NCBI GenBank assembly: GCA_964631175.1
Contig: CAZVWH010000058.1
Span: 1 to 18,755 of the forward strand
Direction of reading: 5' to 3'
Length of the DNA stretch: 18,755 bases
From: CAZVWH01 sp964631175
GTDB taxonomy: Bacteria > Planctomycetota > Phycisphaerae > Sedimentisphaerales > Anaerobacaceae
A program made the position numbers and the translations under genes. Every line of letters begins with the position of its first letter. Positions within the stretch are counted from its first letter, which is position 1. Shown here one piece after another: positions 5,545 through 13,728 of the stretch. Below the pieces are notes generated by a model that worked only from the letters and a program-made list of their open reading frames with translations, searched no databases and was not told where the DNA came from.

Positions 5545-7233
5545 TCAGAATTGTCTAATGAAATTATCGAACAGTTTCTTGGTTGTCTGCCAAGATATCC
5601 ATAGGTCCATCCTCAGTGACAGGTTTCTGATATATTCGCTGTCCCAATGTATCCATTCCTGAAAATCCTTCATTGGTCTGCGGGTTCTACAAATCTGCCA
5701 CAGGCCTGTTATTCCTGGTCGAACTGATAGCCGAGCGTCACGCCAATATGGACACAATGTATTTTCCGATTCGGGAGAAGGCCTAGGGCCAACAACACTC
5801 ATCTGACCCAGTAAAACATTGAAGAATTGAGGTATTTCATCGATATATGTGTCTCGCAAAAATTTGCCGATAGCATTAATGCGCGGGTCATCGGTGATTT
5901 TGAATTGTGGGCCATCAACTTGGCTTACAACTCTTAGCCTGTCCTGTATCTTATCAGATCCAACGTCCATACTTCTGAACTTCAGACATCGAAACTCTTT
6001 GCCATGTAGTCCCTGGCGTTTGTCTTTGAAAAAAACCGGACCCGGCGAATTTAATTTTATGGCCAAGGTGATGAAAGGTATTATAGGGGCAAATAAAATG
6101 AGCACTATTATTGCAGCGAGACAATCGACAGCTCGCTTGATGATCCCTGCATAAGAGAGTCTCGGCCAACTACGGAAGTTGTCATTGGCATGTTGATGGT
6201 GGTTTAAAGCAAGTTTTGGGATGATTTGTTTTGAGAAATTGCTTACGGATCGATTTAGGTGTTCCCAATTGCATCGCGGCCCTTTTACAACACGGTCCTG
6301 CACAACTTGATTCTGTGGTACACAAACATCTGGCCCAATTATTGATGAATTTATGACAGCGCCTTTTTTAATCTTAACATTATTGCCAATAACGGTTGGG
6401 CCTACAATGATAGCATCAGGGCTAATATGAACATTTTTTCCTAATAGCACTTTCCCAACCAATCTTGAGTTCGGGGATATCATATCTGGATTTCGGTTGT
6501 CACTCATCAAAGAAGGTCGAATCCTTGACAACCTGGCCCTACAAAGATCCAGCAGCCCATCTTCTGTTTCTAAGTCGAATGACATCCCAGCTATACTAAT
6601 CGCATGCAGAGTTAACGAAGCTGACCGGCATCTTTCTAAGAAAGCGGAAAAAGATCCCGGCAGAGCAGCATCCTCAACCAAAATCTGTTCAAGAACATCG
6701 GTCTTGATAAAAATATAATGAGGCCAATCAACAGGAAGCGGTGCGGGTTCAATAGAATCTGAGTAGTATCGCCGCAAGCCTGCCACCTTGTTGGACCCTG
6801 TCAATCGTACTTTTTCACGATATGCAAGTAACTCAGGCTCAGCATTAACTGCCAACAAATCTATCTTGGTGTCCACCAGAATTTTGTTAAGCAATGCCAT
6901 ATTGATTTGTGCAGCAAATCGTCCATTGGCGAAAACAGACCATGAATTTCGTTTGATTTTTCGTGAGACATCTAAGTAGAAAGGTACATTTTTTATATAG
7001 GTTATTATTTGTGAGGTGGTTTCAATATGTTCGATCTCCCATTCTTTTGGGATAGCGCAGACGACCTTGCTATTGCGGTCCCAGTGTGAACTCGAGCCGG
7101 TACCTTGCGGGAATTCTTTGCACAATCCCCCGAGAATAAGGCTGGCGATAGGCTCACCGGAGAGAGCAAAACGAATTAGATTACCCTTGTCGTTCCGGGA
7201 GTTCTTGTTTTTGTGTATTATGATAAGTTTCAT
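5545..7233 (-). CDS. Fusion: nucleotidyltransferase remnant + hexapeptide beta-helix + phosphoglycosyl transferase
   Basis: The protein has 562 residues. The C-terminal part (about 361-562) is a bacterial sugar transferase of the WcaJ/ExoY/PglC superfamily, which moves a sugar-1-phosphate to undecaprenyl phosphate to start glycan assembly. It has a hydrophobic segment at 371-393, KFRSM at 418-422, the catalytic Asp-Glu pair (DEIPQFFNVLLGQMSVVGPRP region, D465/E466) and RPGITGLW at 505-512. The four-helix membrane region of WbaP/WcaJ is absent. In its place residues 256-318 form left-handed beta-helix hexapeptide repeats (VLLGKNVHISPDAIIVGPTV). Residues 1-245 resemble a sugar nucleotidyltransferase fold with no recognisable catalytic signature. 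The first 42 residues align loosely with the start of the exosortase fusion upstream. No clear Shine-Dalgarno precedes the ATG; the gap from the kinase gene is 38 bp. The transferase call is firm; the N-terminal assignment is inference. Confidence 0.85.
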   Translation of the reverse strand: MKLIIIHKNKNSRNDKGNLIRFALSGEPIASLILGGLCKEFPQGTGSSSHWDRNSKVVCAIPKEWEIEHIETTSQIITYIKNVPFYLDVSRKIKRNSWSVFANGRFAAQINMALLNKILVDTKIDLLAVNAEPELLAYREKVRLTGSNKVAGLRRYYSDSIEPAPLPVDWPHYIFIKTDVLEQILVEDAALPGSFSAFLERCRSASLTLHAISIAGMSFDLETEDGLLDLCRARLSRIRPSLMSDNRNPDMISPNSRLVGKVLLGKNVHISPDAIIVGPTVIGNNVKIKKGAVINSSIIGPDVCVPQNQVVQDRVVKGPRCNWEHLNRSVSNFSKQIIPKLALNHHQHANDNFRSWPRLSYAGIIKRAVDCLAAIIVLILFAPIIPFITLAIKLNSPGPVFFKDKRQGLHGKEFRCLKFRSMDVGSDKIQDRLRVVSQVDGPQFKITDDPRINAIGKFLRDTYIDEIPQFFNVLLGQMSVVGPRPSPESENTLCPYWRDARLSVRPGITGLWQICRTRRPMKDFQEWIHWDSEYIRNLSLRMDLWISWQTTKKLFDNFIRQF

Positions 7234-7271
7234 TAATTCGTGAAAGACGAACCGATTAACCGAGTCAAATC

Positions 7272-9614
7272 CTACGATTTTACATTTTTCGCTTTACGTT
7301 TCTTAGCGCGTTTAGTGACCTTACAAATTTCTGTTGTTTTCTTGGGCCTGGGTGGGAGTAACAGCTTTGTTTTGGCTTGTTTGGCGTTTTTCCTTGAACC
7401 GGTATTTTGTGCGTAATATTTGTAATCATAATGATAGTAACTGTGCTCAGCTCGGACGTTACTTAGAACGGTGCCGAGCACTTTCACGTCTATTTGCGTA
7501 AGACGCTGCTTTGCCTCTTTCAGGTCCGGTGCGATAGTCTGGCCGGCAAAACTGGTTAATACTACGGCACCAGCAATCTTGGCCCATACCAGAGCATCAG
7601 GGAAAGCCAGCACTGGAGGAGTGTCAATAATTATGTTATCGTAGCTTTTACTAAGTTTACTTATCTGCTTGGCTGTCTTAGGCGAAGCTATTAGCTCGTA
7701 AGCGTTGATACCATTGCACGAATACGACGCTAATACATTCAGGCCGGTTGAATGTATAGAGCGAACAGCTTGGCCAAATTCTGTTCCCAGAAAAATATCC
7801 TTCAGGCCCTTTGCGCCTTCGGGAAGGTCCAACAAATATGCAATGTCAGGTTTTCTCAAATCGCCATCTATCAGCAAAACCTTTTTGCCCGACTCGGACA
7901 AGCTTGTTGCTAAATTGATAGCAAAAGTAGTTTTGCCCTCTCGCATTCCTGGGCTTGTGACAACCAGCTTCTTAGGCATTCCATCATGGCTAAGCAACCC
8001 TAAATTGGCCCGAATAGTTTGGTAGTCTCCAGCTATTTGTTCTGTTAGAAGAGCCGGTTTGATAGTCTCTGGACTGGTGGTAGTACCAATTACTTGAATA
8101 TCGACATGTTTGTTTATATCATCCGGCGTTCGCAGTCTTTGATCTGCCTTATCTTTTAGAAGCGCAAGTCCCATGCCACAAAATAGAGAAGCGAAGAGCA
8201 GGGCGGCTGAGTATTTGGCCCGCTTATCCTGGATGTGACTAATATCGGCATTATATGCGATAGAAACCCTTGCTGGCCGCTTTCGTTCCAGTTCTAAATC
8301 TCGTATACGCCGACGAACTGTATCATACGTGTCTTGATCCAAGCCTTGTTGAAATTGCAAATCTTCAATGTTCAGTTGCCTACGGCCGAGCTCTATGACC
8401 TGAGTATCCTCCTCTACTAATACATCTCGCAGATGCTTTTCATGCACTTTGGTTTGTTCAAGTGCTGCCCCTGTGTTAATGATTATTTCCTTGCGAGCTT
8501 TACTGATTTCCTTCGATGCTGTTTCATTGAAATCCTCGGCTACCTTTCGGCGTTGCTCATCTAAGCGTGATTGAAATGCATCTAAGAGCTCTTGTTTTTG
8601 TTTAAAGACGGCGTTATCAGGTGTCAATGTCTGTTTGGCGATAATTAGGTCTCGCTCCAGCTCGACGATATTCCGGGTTAGTTCCTGGACCATCGGGTCC
8701 GAATTGATGTACTCATTGCGCATCCGTAGCAACTCTTCCGTTGTAATAGGCTGCTCTTTAGCCTGCTCGAGAAACTGTACCTGCGATTCGAGATTGATTC
8801 TGTGTGCCTCCGTTTTGGTAAGTTCAGATTGCAGAGCGATAACACGTTTTAACCTCATATCCTGACGGTCGATCAAGTTTGTAGTTCCATACTCTAATCC
8901 TAATTGACGGATTGCCTCGTTCGTGCTTCGCAGTTTTTCATCTAATAGTTTTCGTTCGTTCTCCATGAGGTTCAGTTTCTGGGCTTGCTCCTGGGCGGAG
9001 CTGGTTACTTCGACAGCCATGTAAGCACTAATAATGGTATCTACAATCTCCTTTGCCTCTTCTGGATTTGTGCTTTTCATGGTTACTTTCATCAGCTCGG
9101 TATTTCGAGCAGGACCGACGCTAATAATCCCAGCAGAAATTGTCCGTTTTAATCTAGTCACGGCATCTGGTTTTGTCTCGTTACTCATTAATCTTTGCTT
9201 CAGTTTTGTGACAACGTTAGTTAATTCCCCTTCAAAAAAGGACAGTTTTTTGTCAACTAAGCCATCAGCCACTCTTTGCAATACCGGCTCGCTGGTTATC
9301 ATCTCTGCCTGAGTGTACATAAAACTTTGATAATTTGATATTTCACCACTTTCAGCTTCGCCGGTTAAAATGTTTGGTATGATAGGAGCGACCCTGATTG
9401 CGCCGGTTACACTATACAAAGGTTTAATCAAGAACCATATAGCGAGAAGTCCGATTACGCACATCACGGTGAATACCAGCAACACAATGTACCATCGCCG
9501 CAGTATGCCTTTGACTAATTCAGAAGTGCTCTGGCTGTCAGTCTCCGGCTGTGTTTCAGAGTGGACAAGCTTTTGTTCTATGAGGCGATCGGCATATTTT
9601 TCTAAATCATTCAT
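7272..9614 (-). CDS. Polysaccharide co-polymerase with BY-kinase domain (Wzc/GumC-like)
   Basis: The protein has 780 residues and sets chain length and export of the polysaccharide at the inner membrane. A Wzz-type N-terminal domain starts with TM1 at 42-64. A long periplasmic region, coiled-coil at about 205-420, leads to TM2 at 467-486. The cytoplasmic BY-kinase follows: Walker A SPGMREGKTT (554-563), Walker A' VLLIDGDLRKP (579-589) and Walker B IIIDTPP (661-667). A tyrosine cluster for autophosphorylation (Y726, 727, 729, 731, 733, 734) comes next. Kinase and transmembrane parts are fused, as in proteobacterial Wzc. Unusually, about 45 residues follow the tyrosines and end in a very basic tail (KVTKRAKKRKAKNVKS). 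GGAGG upstream of the ATG supports the start. It lies 77 bp after the exosortase fusion, as in exosortase loci generally. Confidence 0.93.
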   Translation of the reverse strand: MNDLEKYADRLIEQKLVHSETQPETDSQSTSELVKGILRRWYIVLLVFTVMCVIGLLAIWFLIKPLYSVTGAIRVAPIIPNILTGEAESGEISNYQSFMYTQAEMITSEPVLQRVADGLVDKKLSFFEGELTNVVTKLKQRLMSNETKPDAVTRLKRTISAGIISVGPARNTELMKVTMKSTNPEEAKEIVDTIISAYMAVEVTSSAQEQAQKLNLMENERKLLDEKLRSTNEAIRQLGLEYGTTNLIDRQDMRLKRVIALQSELTKTEAHRINLESQVQFLEQAKEQPITTEELLRMRNEYINSDPMVQELTRNIVELERDLIIAKQTLTPDNAVFKQKQELLDAFQSRLDEQRRKVAEDFNETASKEISKARKEIIINTGAALEQTKVHEKHLRDVLVEEDTQVIELGRRQLNIEDLQFQQGLDQDTYDTVRRRIRDLELERKRPARVSIAYNADISHIQDKRAKYSAALLFASLFCGMGLALLKDKADQRLRTPDDINKHVDIQVIGTTTSPETIKPALLTEQIAGDYQTIRANLGLLSHDGMPKKLVVTSPGMREGKTTFAINLATSLSESGKKVLLIDGDLRKPDIAYLLDLPEGAKGLKDIFLGTEFGQAVRSIHSTGLNVLASYSCNGINAYELIASPKTAKQISKLSKSYDNIIIDTPPVLAFPDALVWAKIAGAVVLTSFAGQTIAPDLKEAKQRLTQIDVKVLGTVLSNVRAEHSYYHYDYKYYAQNTGSRKNAKQAKTKLLLPPRPKKTTEICKVTKRAKKRKAKNVKS

Positions 9615-9691
9615 TTTCTGATGCTCCTCCGGGTATGGCTTGCAATATTAGCTGGGATTGCCAAGTGCGTTTTGTTAAGCTTAGGAATCTG

Positions 9692-11704
9692 TCATCCATT
9701 TTGCCGTGCGACTATTATTGTTTGTTCCTCCAATGGGGGGGTTGTAAGTTTTGTCAAGAGCCAAAGCTCTGCGACTACTATCGCAAGGGCCAATGGCATC
9801 ATGGCATAACCGCCGAAATCGTGAAACATTTTCTCCCAATATTCACCTTTGAGTATTGTAAAAGCAAACGCCGTGATAGTTAATCGTGTGGTATTACAAA
9901 GCAGAGCGATAGGCAGGCTCGAGGTCAGGATGATAAGTTTTTCCCACCATGTTCGATTGACCAGCAGGACAACCAAGCCGCTAATCACGAAAAACGCAGT
10001 GACCATTCTCAAGCCGTTACAGGCCTCGGCTACTGCTACAGTTGCACTTCCGATATGAATAATATTGCCTTCCCGCAAGACCTCATATCCAAGTATTTCC
10101 AGACAGAATACGGCTGACGAAGTCGCCCAGCGTTGCATAGGCAGCGTAACAGCAGCCTGGATTCGGTTCGGCCAAGGTAGCATTAAGCATAAAAACAGTA
10201 ATACTGTAGATATCTTTCGAAAAAGCTGCCAGCCAAACAAAAGGAGGACCAATGCAGCAATGCTTAGAGCAATGGATATTCTTTCGACCGACCCATACAT
10301 AAAGAACAGACCAAACAGCCTGACTGTTTGAGCTGCCACGAAGGCAAACAAACCCCAGAGACAAGGCTTTACAGGGTAATCAGCAATATCATTCCGCCTC
10401 GACCATAAGATATAGATCGCTAAGAAGGGAACTAAAAAGCCGGAGGAATATTCATCACTTTGTTGCCATAGGTTCCAAAGGTGTTTAATGTTAAACCAAT
10501 AAGACCAAAGAAAAGCGATACAAACAAGGCTCGCTCCAAACCATGGAACAACCTTTGTCTTGTGCAATTGCACCCAATTTGGCAGTTTATAGTTTATTTT
10601 TTCAAGCCGTGGTTGCATCGCATGTTGTAATTTACGTACGTTGTTTTTCGCAACTTCTCTTGTTGCACCAACCAAGCTGGTCAACACACCGTTTGGTTTG
10701 AATGCTATAGTTTGTTCTTTGACAATGGTATTACCTGGCACAGTGACGTTGTAGTCAACAATACTTCTTTGGATTTCACAGTTCAGGCCTATCTGTGCGT
10801 TGTCCCAAACCACGCTATTTACCACGAGGCTATCTTTGCCGACAGTGACATTTCTCCCAACTATAGTTGGCCCGAAAATAACTGCGTCTTTTTCAATGCA
10901 AGCGCCGTCCAGAACAACAACCGGCCCATAAACTCGAGCGCTTGGGTCAACGTTCACATTAGCCGCCATCCACACGGTTTGTGAATCACTCTGTTTGTGA
11001 AGTCTTAAATCCCGGTTTAGCTCTGAGGCATTTTCAATATAATTGGCGATGGCACGTAGATATCCTTGCCGATCTCGAAAATTTCCCACATGCTTTGACA
11101 ATACTGCTGCATGAACGGTTTTCCCAGCCCGGAGCATTTCGGGAATTAAGCCTTCTTTGATATCAAAGTAGCCATCTTGGGGGACATGTTCTAAAATTTC
11201 TGGATTACAAACATAGACGTCGGCTGGTTCTCCCATCAGTTGGCTGTTTCTATTGCTGGGATTAAACATTACGGTCAAATCTGACTTGCTCTGACGGTGT
11301 GTGCTTATCAGGTCATCGATTTTTGGCAGACTTACTATATTGGCAGAGAACACCAGGAATAGCTCTGTTTTGTCGGAATCTGATGTGTCTATTTCGTTAA
11401 CGATCGCATTTCGAATGCATCCGGCAGCTCCTACAGGTAACTCTTCATCCAAGAACTTCAATTCCAGATGCCTGTCAACGTGAATCGATTGTCGCAGCAA
11501 TGAATCATCACAATCGGAACAAATCGTGATATATTTTATACCTTGCCTATTCGATGAGTTTATCAAATTTTCCAATATAGGCCTTCCTGCCGCAGGCCAT
11601 AAAGCTGTCGGTAGGCGGCACGCTATTGGACATCTTCCAAAATCCAGACTTCCTGCAAGAAGGATGACTTTAATATTATTTTTGCCTTCGCAGTGCTTAC
11701 TCAT
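9692..11704 (-). CDS. Exosortase fused to nucleotidyltransferase-like and hexapeptide-repeat domains
   Basis: The protein has 670 residues. The C-terminal half (about 385-650) is a multi-pass exosortase (EpsH/Xrt family), a transpeptidase-like membrane protease that cuts C-terminal sorting signals. The family's three catalytic residues are present: Cys562 in AEACNGLR, Arg607 in CNTTRL and His628 in FHDFGG. Residues 11-235 have a sugar-1-phosphate nucleotidyltransferase fold (VILLAGS, LWPAAGRPILENLI, LPVGAAGCIRNA, GYFDIKEGLIPEML). The G-rich GTR loop reads AGSLDFGR, the PK lysine is missing, and the metal-binding Asp after the FLVF strand is replaced (SAN, 120-122). Residues about 245-335 are left-handed beta-helix repeats (DAVIFGPTIVGRNVTVGKD). 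Ordinary exosortases begin with the membrane domain, so this fusion is unusual. One continuous frame and no internal start signal argue against two genes. The exosortase call is firm; loss of nucleotidyltransferase activity is inferred. Confidence 0.92.
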   Translation of the reverse strand: MSKHCEGKNNIKVILLAGSLDFGRCPIACRLPTALWPAAGRPILENLINSSNRQGIKYITICSDCDDSLLRQSIHVDRHLELKFLDEELPVGAAGCIRNAIVNEIDTSDSDKTELFLVFSANIVSLPKIDDLISTHRQSKSDLTVMFNPSNRNSQLMGEPADVYVCNPEILEHVPQDGYFDIKEGLIPEMLRAGKTVHAAVLSKHVGNFRDRQGYLRAIANYIENASELNRDLRLHKQSDSQTVWMAANVNVDPSARVYGPVVVLDGACIEKDAVIFGPTIVGRNVTVGKDSLVVNSVVWDNAQIGLNCEIQRSIVDYNVTVPGNTIVKEQTIAFKPNGVLTSLVGATREVAKNNVRKLQHAMQPRLEKINYKLPNWVQLHKTKVVPWFGASLVCIAFLWSYWFNIKHLWNLWQQSDEYSSGFLVPFLAIYILWSRRNDIADYPVKPCLWGLFAFVAAQTVRLFGLFFMYGSVERISIALSIAALVLLLFGWQLFRKISTVLLFLCLMLPWPNRIQAAVTLPMQRWATSSAVFCLEILGYEVLREGNIIHIGSATVAVAEACNGLRMVTAFFVISGLVVLLVNRTWWEKLIILTSSLPIALLCNTTRLTITAFAFTILKGEYWEKMFHDFGGYAMMPLALAIVVAELWLLTKLTTPPLEEQTIIVARQNG

Positions 11705-11799
11705 TTTGAGCTCTTGATAAAAGTTACACTAATCATTATGGATGATTTTGAAGCCATTTTTACTCATAAGTTGTTTCTCGATGAGGATCCGCCGCGGCT

Positions 11800-12480
11800 T
11801 TATGGCACCAAAGTGGGTCTTATACGGTCGCCAATATCTCCGCCGATGGCGATAAGTGTTTCCGCCATGAATGTCACTTGTTGTTTGATTATCTTACTGC
11901 CAGGAAAGCATTGTTCCAATTCATTTGCAGTCATAAGTCTAAGGCCATAACATTCCTCGCCGATCACATATTTATGTTTCACATGGTTGTAGCTGATAAG
12001 CTGGCCAACCCGAAGGTAACCGTGCCCGGGAAGCCAGGTTACAAACGGCAATCGTAAATGGAACTCAAAAGGATACCAGCGGTTGGGTGTAGTCACGAAC
12101 CATCGCTTTCCTACTCGCATAATCTCGGCAGCCATTTTCTTCTGGTCTTTGAAAGTACCTACATGCTCAATGACGGCATTGCTATACACTATATCGAAAT
12201 GCTTGTTTGGCCAAGGCAGCGCTCTGGCATCAGCAACAATGGCTTCAATCTCCGGATAATGCTGCTTTATCAATTCTATATGTTCTGCTGAAGTATTAAT
12301 TGCAGTGAGTTTTTCTTTCCAAGGGTATGAGTCAATCAGTTGTAAAGTGCGGTCATGTTTAGGATTCACTTCGGCACCCACATCAAGAACTTGTGTTTGT
12401 GCGTTTGGCTTCATAAGCTTGTTAAACAATTCCAGTTTCCGCTTCCGGCTTATGTGCGATAGTTTTGCGAAAAGACGCAT
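11800..12480 (-). CDS. Class I SAM-dependent methyltransferase (Methyltransf_11 type)
   Basis: The protein has 226 residues. Motif I is VLDVGAEVNP (31-40), somewhat divergent from the usual glycine-rich loop. The acidic and aromatic motif II/III region follows, with VADARALPWPNKHFDIVYSN at 82-101 and AVIEHVG right after, typical of small-molecule methyltransferases. A cofactor site is therefore present; the substrate is unknown. Position between WecB and the exosortase suggests modification of a sugar or lipid-linked intermediate (inference). It follows WecB after a 114-bp gap, the longest inside the cluster. A GAGGAG lies some 20 bp before the ATG, too far to be a normal Shine-Dalgarno, and no better in-frame start is seen. 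Confidence 0.82.
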   Translation of the reverse strand: MRLFAKLSHISRKRKLELFNKLMKPNAQTQVLDVGAEVNPKHDRTLQLIDSYPWKEKLTAINTSAEHIELIKQHYPEIEAIVADARALPWPNKHFDIVYSNAVIEHVGTFKDQKKMAAEIMRVGKRWFVTTPNRWYPFEFHLRLPFVTWLPGHGYLRVGQLISYNHVKHKYVIGEECYGLRLMTANELEQCFPGSKIIKQQVTFMAETLIAIGGDIGDRIRPTLVP

Positions 12481-12594
12481 CTTTAAATTTATTCTTGGTG
12501 CTCCTCAAAACAGTCATAGAAAGTGGGCTGTCCTATCTGCAACTGCTCTTAAGCTACATAACAGCCTACTAATGCTACATGTTCTATTTTTATA

Positions 12595-13695
12595 CTATAA
12601 CGAATTTAGCAATATCTGAACAATCCGTTCAGAAGCTTTGCCATCCCAGAGCTGTGGCCTAGTAGTTGGCTTTGTCGTGTTCAAACTTTCCCGATAGGCA
12701 CTCAGTATTCTGTTAATGTCTGTCCCTACCAAAATATTTGTTCCCTCAGTAATTGTGATTGGTCTTTCGGTGTTTTCACGGACTGTCAGGCAAGGTACTC
12801 CAAGGATTGTAGTTTCTTCCTGAATACCGCCAGAGTCTGTTATTACCAGCCTGGACTCTGACATCAGCCGCAAAAAATCTAAGTATCCGAATGGTTTGGT
12901 AGTCAACATATTCGGCAAATATTTAAGTCTTCCCATTAGTCCGTCTGACACCAAGCGCTTAACAGTCCGTGGATGTATGGGAAAGACAATTTTGATCTCC
13001 TTTTGAATCTCAGCTAATGCGTCTAATATTCTTATCAATGCTTCGTGTTGGTCAACATTGTTCGGTCTGTGCAACGTAATGACCACATATTGTTTAGCTC
13101 GTAGATTTAACTCATCAAGTATCGGAGAGTTAGTAGCTTTTTCTCTGTAATGCTCGAGCGTGTCTATCATAACATTGCCAACAAAGTGGACCTTTGTTCC
13201 ATCAATACCCTGGCGTTTGAGGTTGTCCAAGCCGCTTGGCTCTGTAACAAATAGAACGTCACTTATAGCGTCAGTCAAAATCCGGTTTATTTCTTCAGGC
13301 ATGGTTCGATCATAGCTTCTTAATCCTGCTTCGACGTGTATTACTTTAATACCCAATTTTGCAGCTACCAACGCACAAGCAACAGTAGAATTTACATCGC
13401 CTACCACCATTACAGCATCGCAGTCATGCTTTAAAACAACGAGCTCGAAACGCTTCATAATTTCAGCAGTTTGATGTGCATGCGAGCCGGAACCGACTTC
13501 AAGATTTACGTCGGGAGTTGGGATATCAAGTTCTTCAAAGAAAGTTTTACTCATATTCTTAGTATAGTGCTGGCCGGTGTGAACAAGCAATGAACCAATA
13601 TCCGGCACCTTTTTACAAGCTCTTAGGATACTTGCTATTTTGATGAAATTGGGTCTTGCTCCGGCAACATAAATTATTTTCATAAATTTCTTCAT
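12595..13695 (-). CDS. wecB: UDP-N-acetylglucosamine 2-epimerase (non-hydrolysing)
   Basis: The protein has 366 residues, normal length for WecB. It converts UDP-GlcNAc to UDP-ManNAc in the cytoplasm. Family motifs are complete: GARPNFIK (11-18), HTGQHY (39-44), GDVNST (99-104), HVEAGLRS (120-127), the EEINR region (134-138), LHRPNN (208-213), HPRT (241-244), DSGGIQEE (287-294) and RENTERP (306-312). Substrate- and catalysis-associated acidic and His residues are therefore in place. The start could be ATG 13695 or ATG 13683 (MKIIYVAGARP, more like family members); neither has a clear Shine-Dalgarno. The gene lies directly after the WecG/TagA-like transferase, which would use the ManNAc product. 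No UDP-ManNAc dehydrogenase is visible nearby. Confidence 0.95.
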   Translation of the reverse strand: MKKFMKIIYVAGARPNFIKIASILRACKKVPDIGSLLVHTGQHYTKNMSKTFFEELDIPTPDVNLEVGSGSHAHQTAEIMKRFELVVLKHDCDAVMVVGDVNSTVACALVAAKLGIKVIHVEAGLRSYDRTMPEEINRILTDAISDVLFVTEPSGLDNLKRQGIDGTKVHFVGNVMIDTLEHYREKATNSPILDELNLRAKQYVVITLHRPNNVDQHEALIRILDALAEIQKEIKIVFPIHPRTVKRLVSDGLMGRLKYLPNMLTTKPFGYLDFLRLMSESRLVITDSGGIQEETTILGVPCLTVRENTERPITITEGTNILVGTDINRILSAYRESLNTTKPTTRPQLWDGKASERIVQILLNSL

Positions 13696-13728
13696 TGGGG
13701 ATTGAAAACTAATATTACCGAGAACTGT

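Noticed and set aside
11729..11767. 12-codon minus-strand mini-ORF before the exosortase fusion
   Set aside because: No ribosome site, no attenuator-like structure or codon run after it, and it is short enough to be chance.
12481..12594. Internal promoter in the 114-bp gap before the methyltransferase
   Set aside because: A TTGCAG/TATGAC pair with 18-bp spacing exists on the minus strand, but both hexamers are poor and similar matches are expected by chance.
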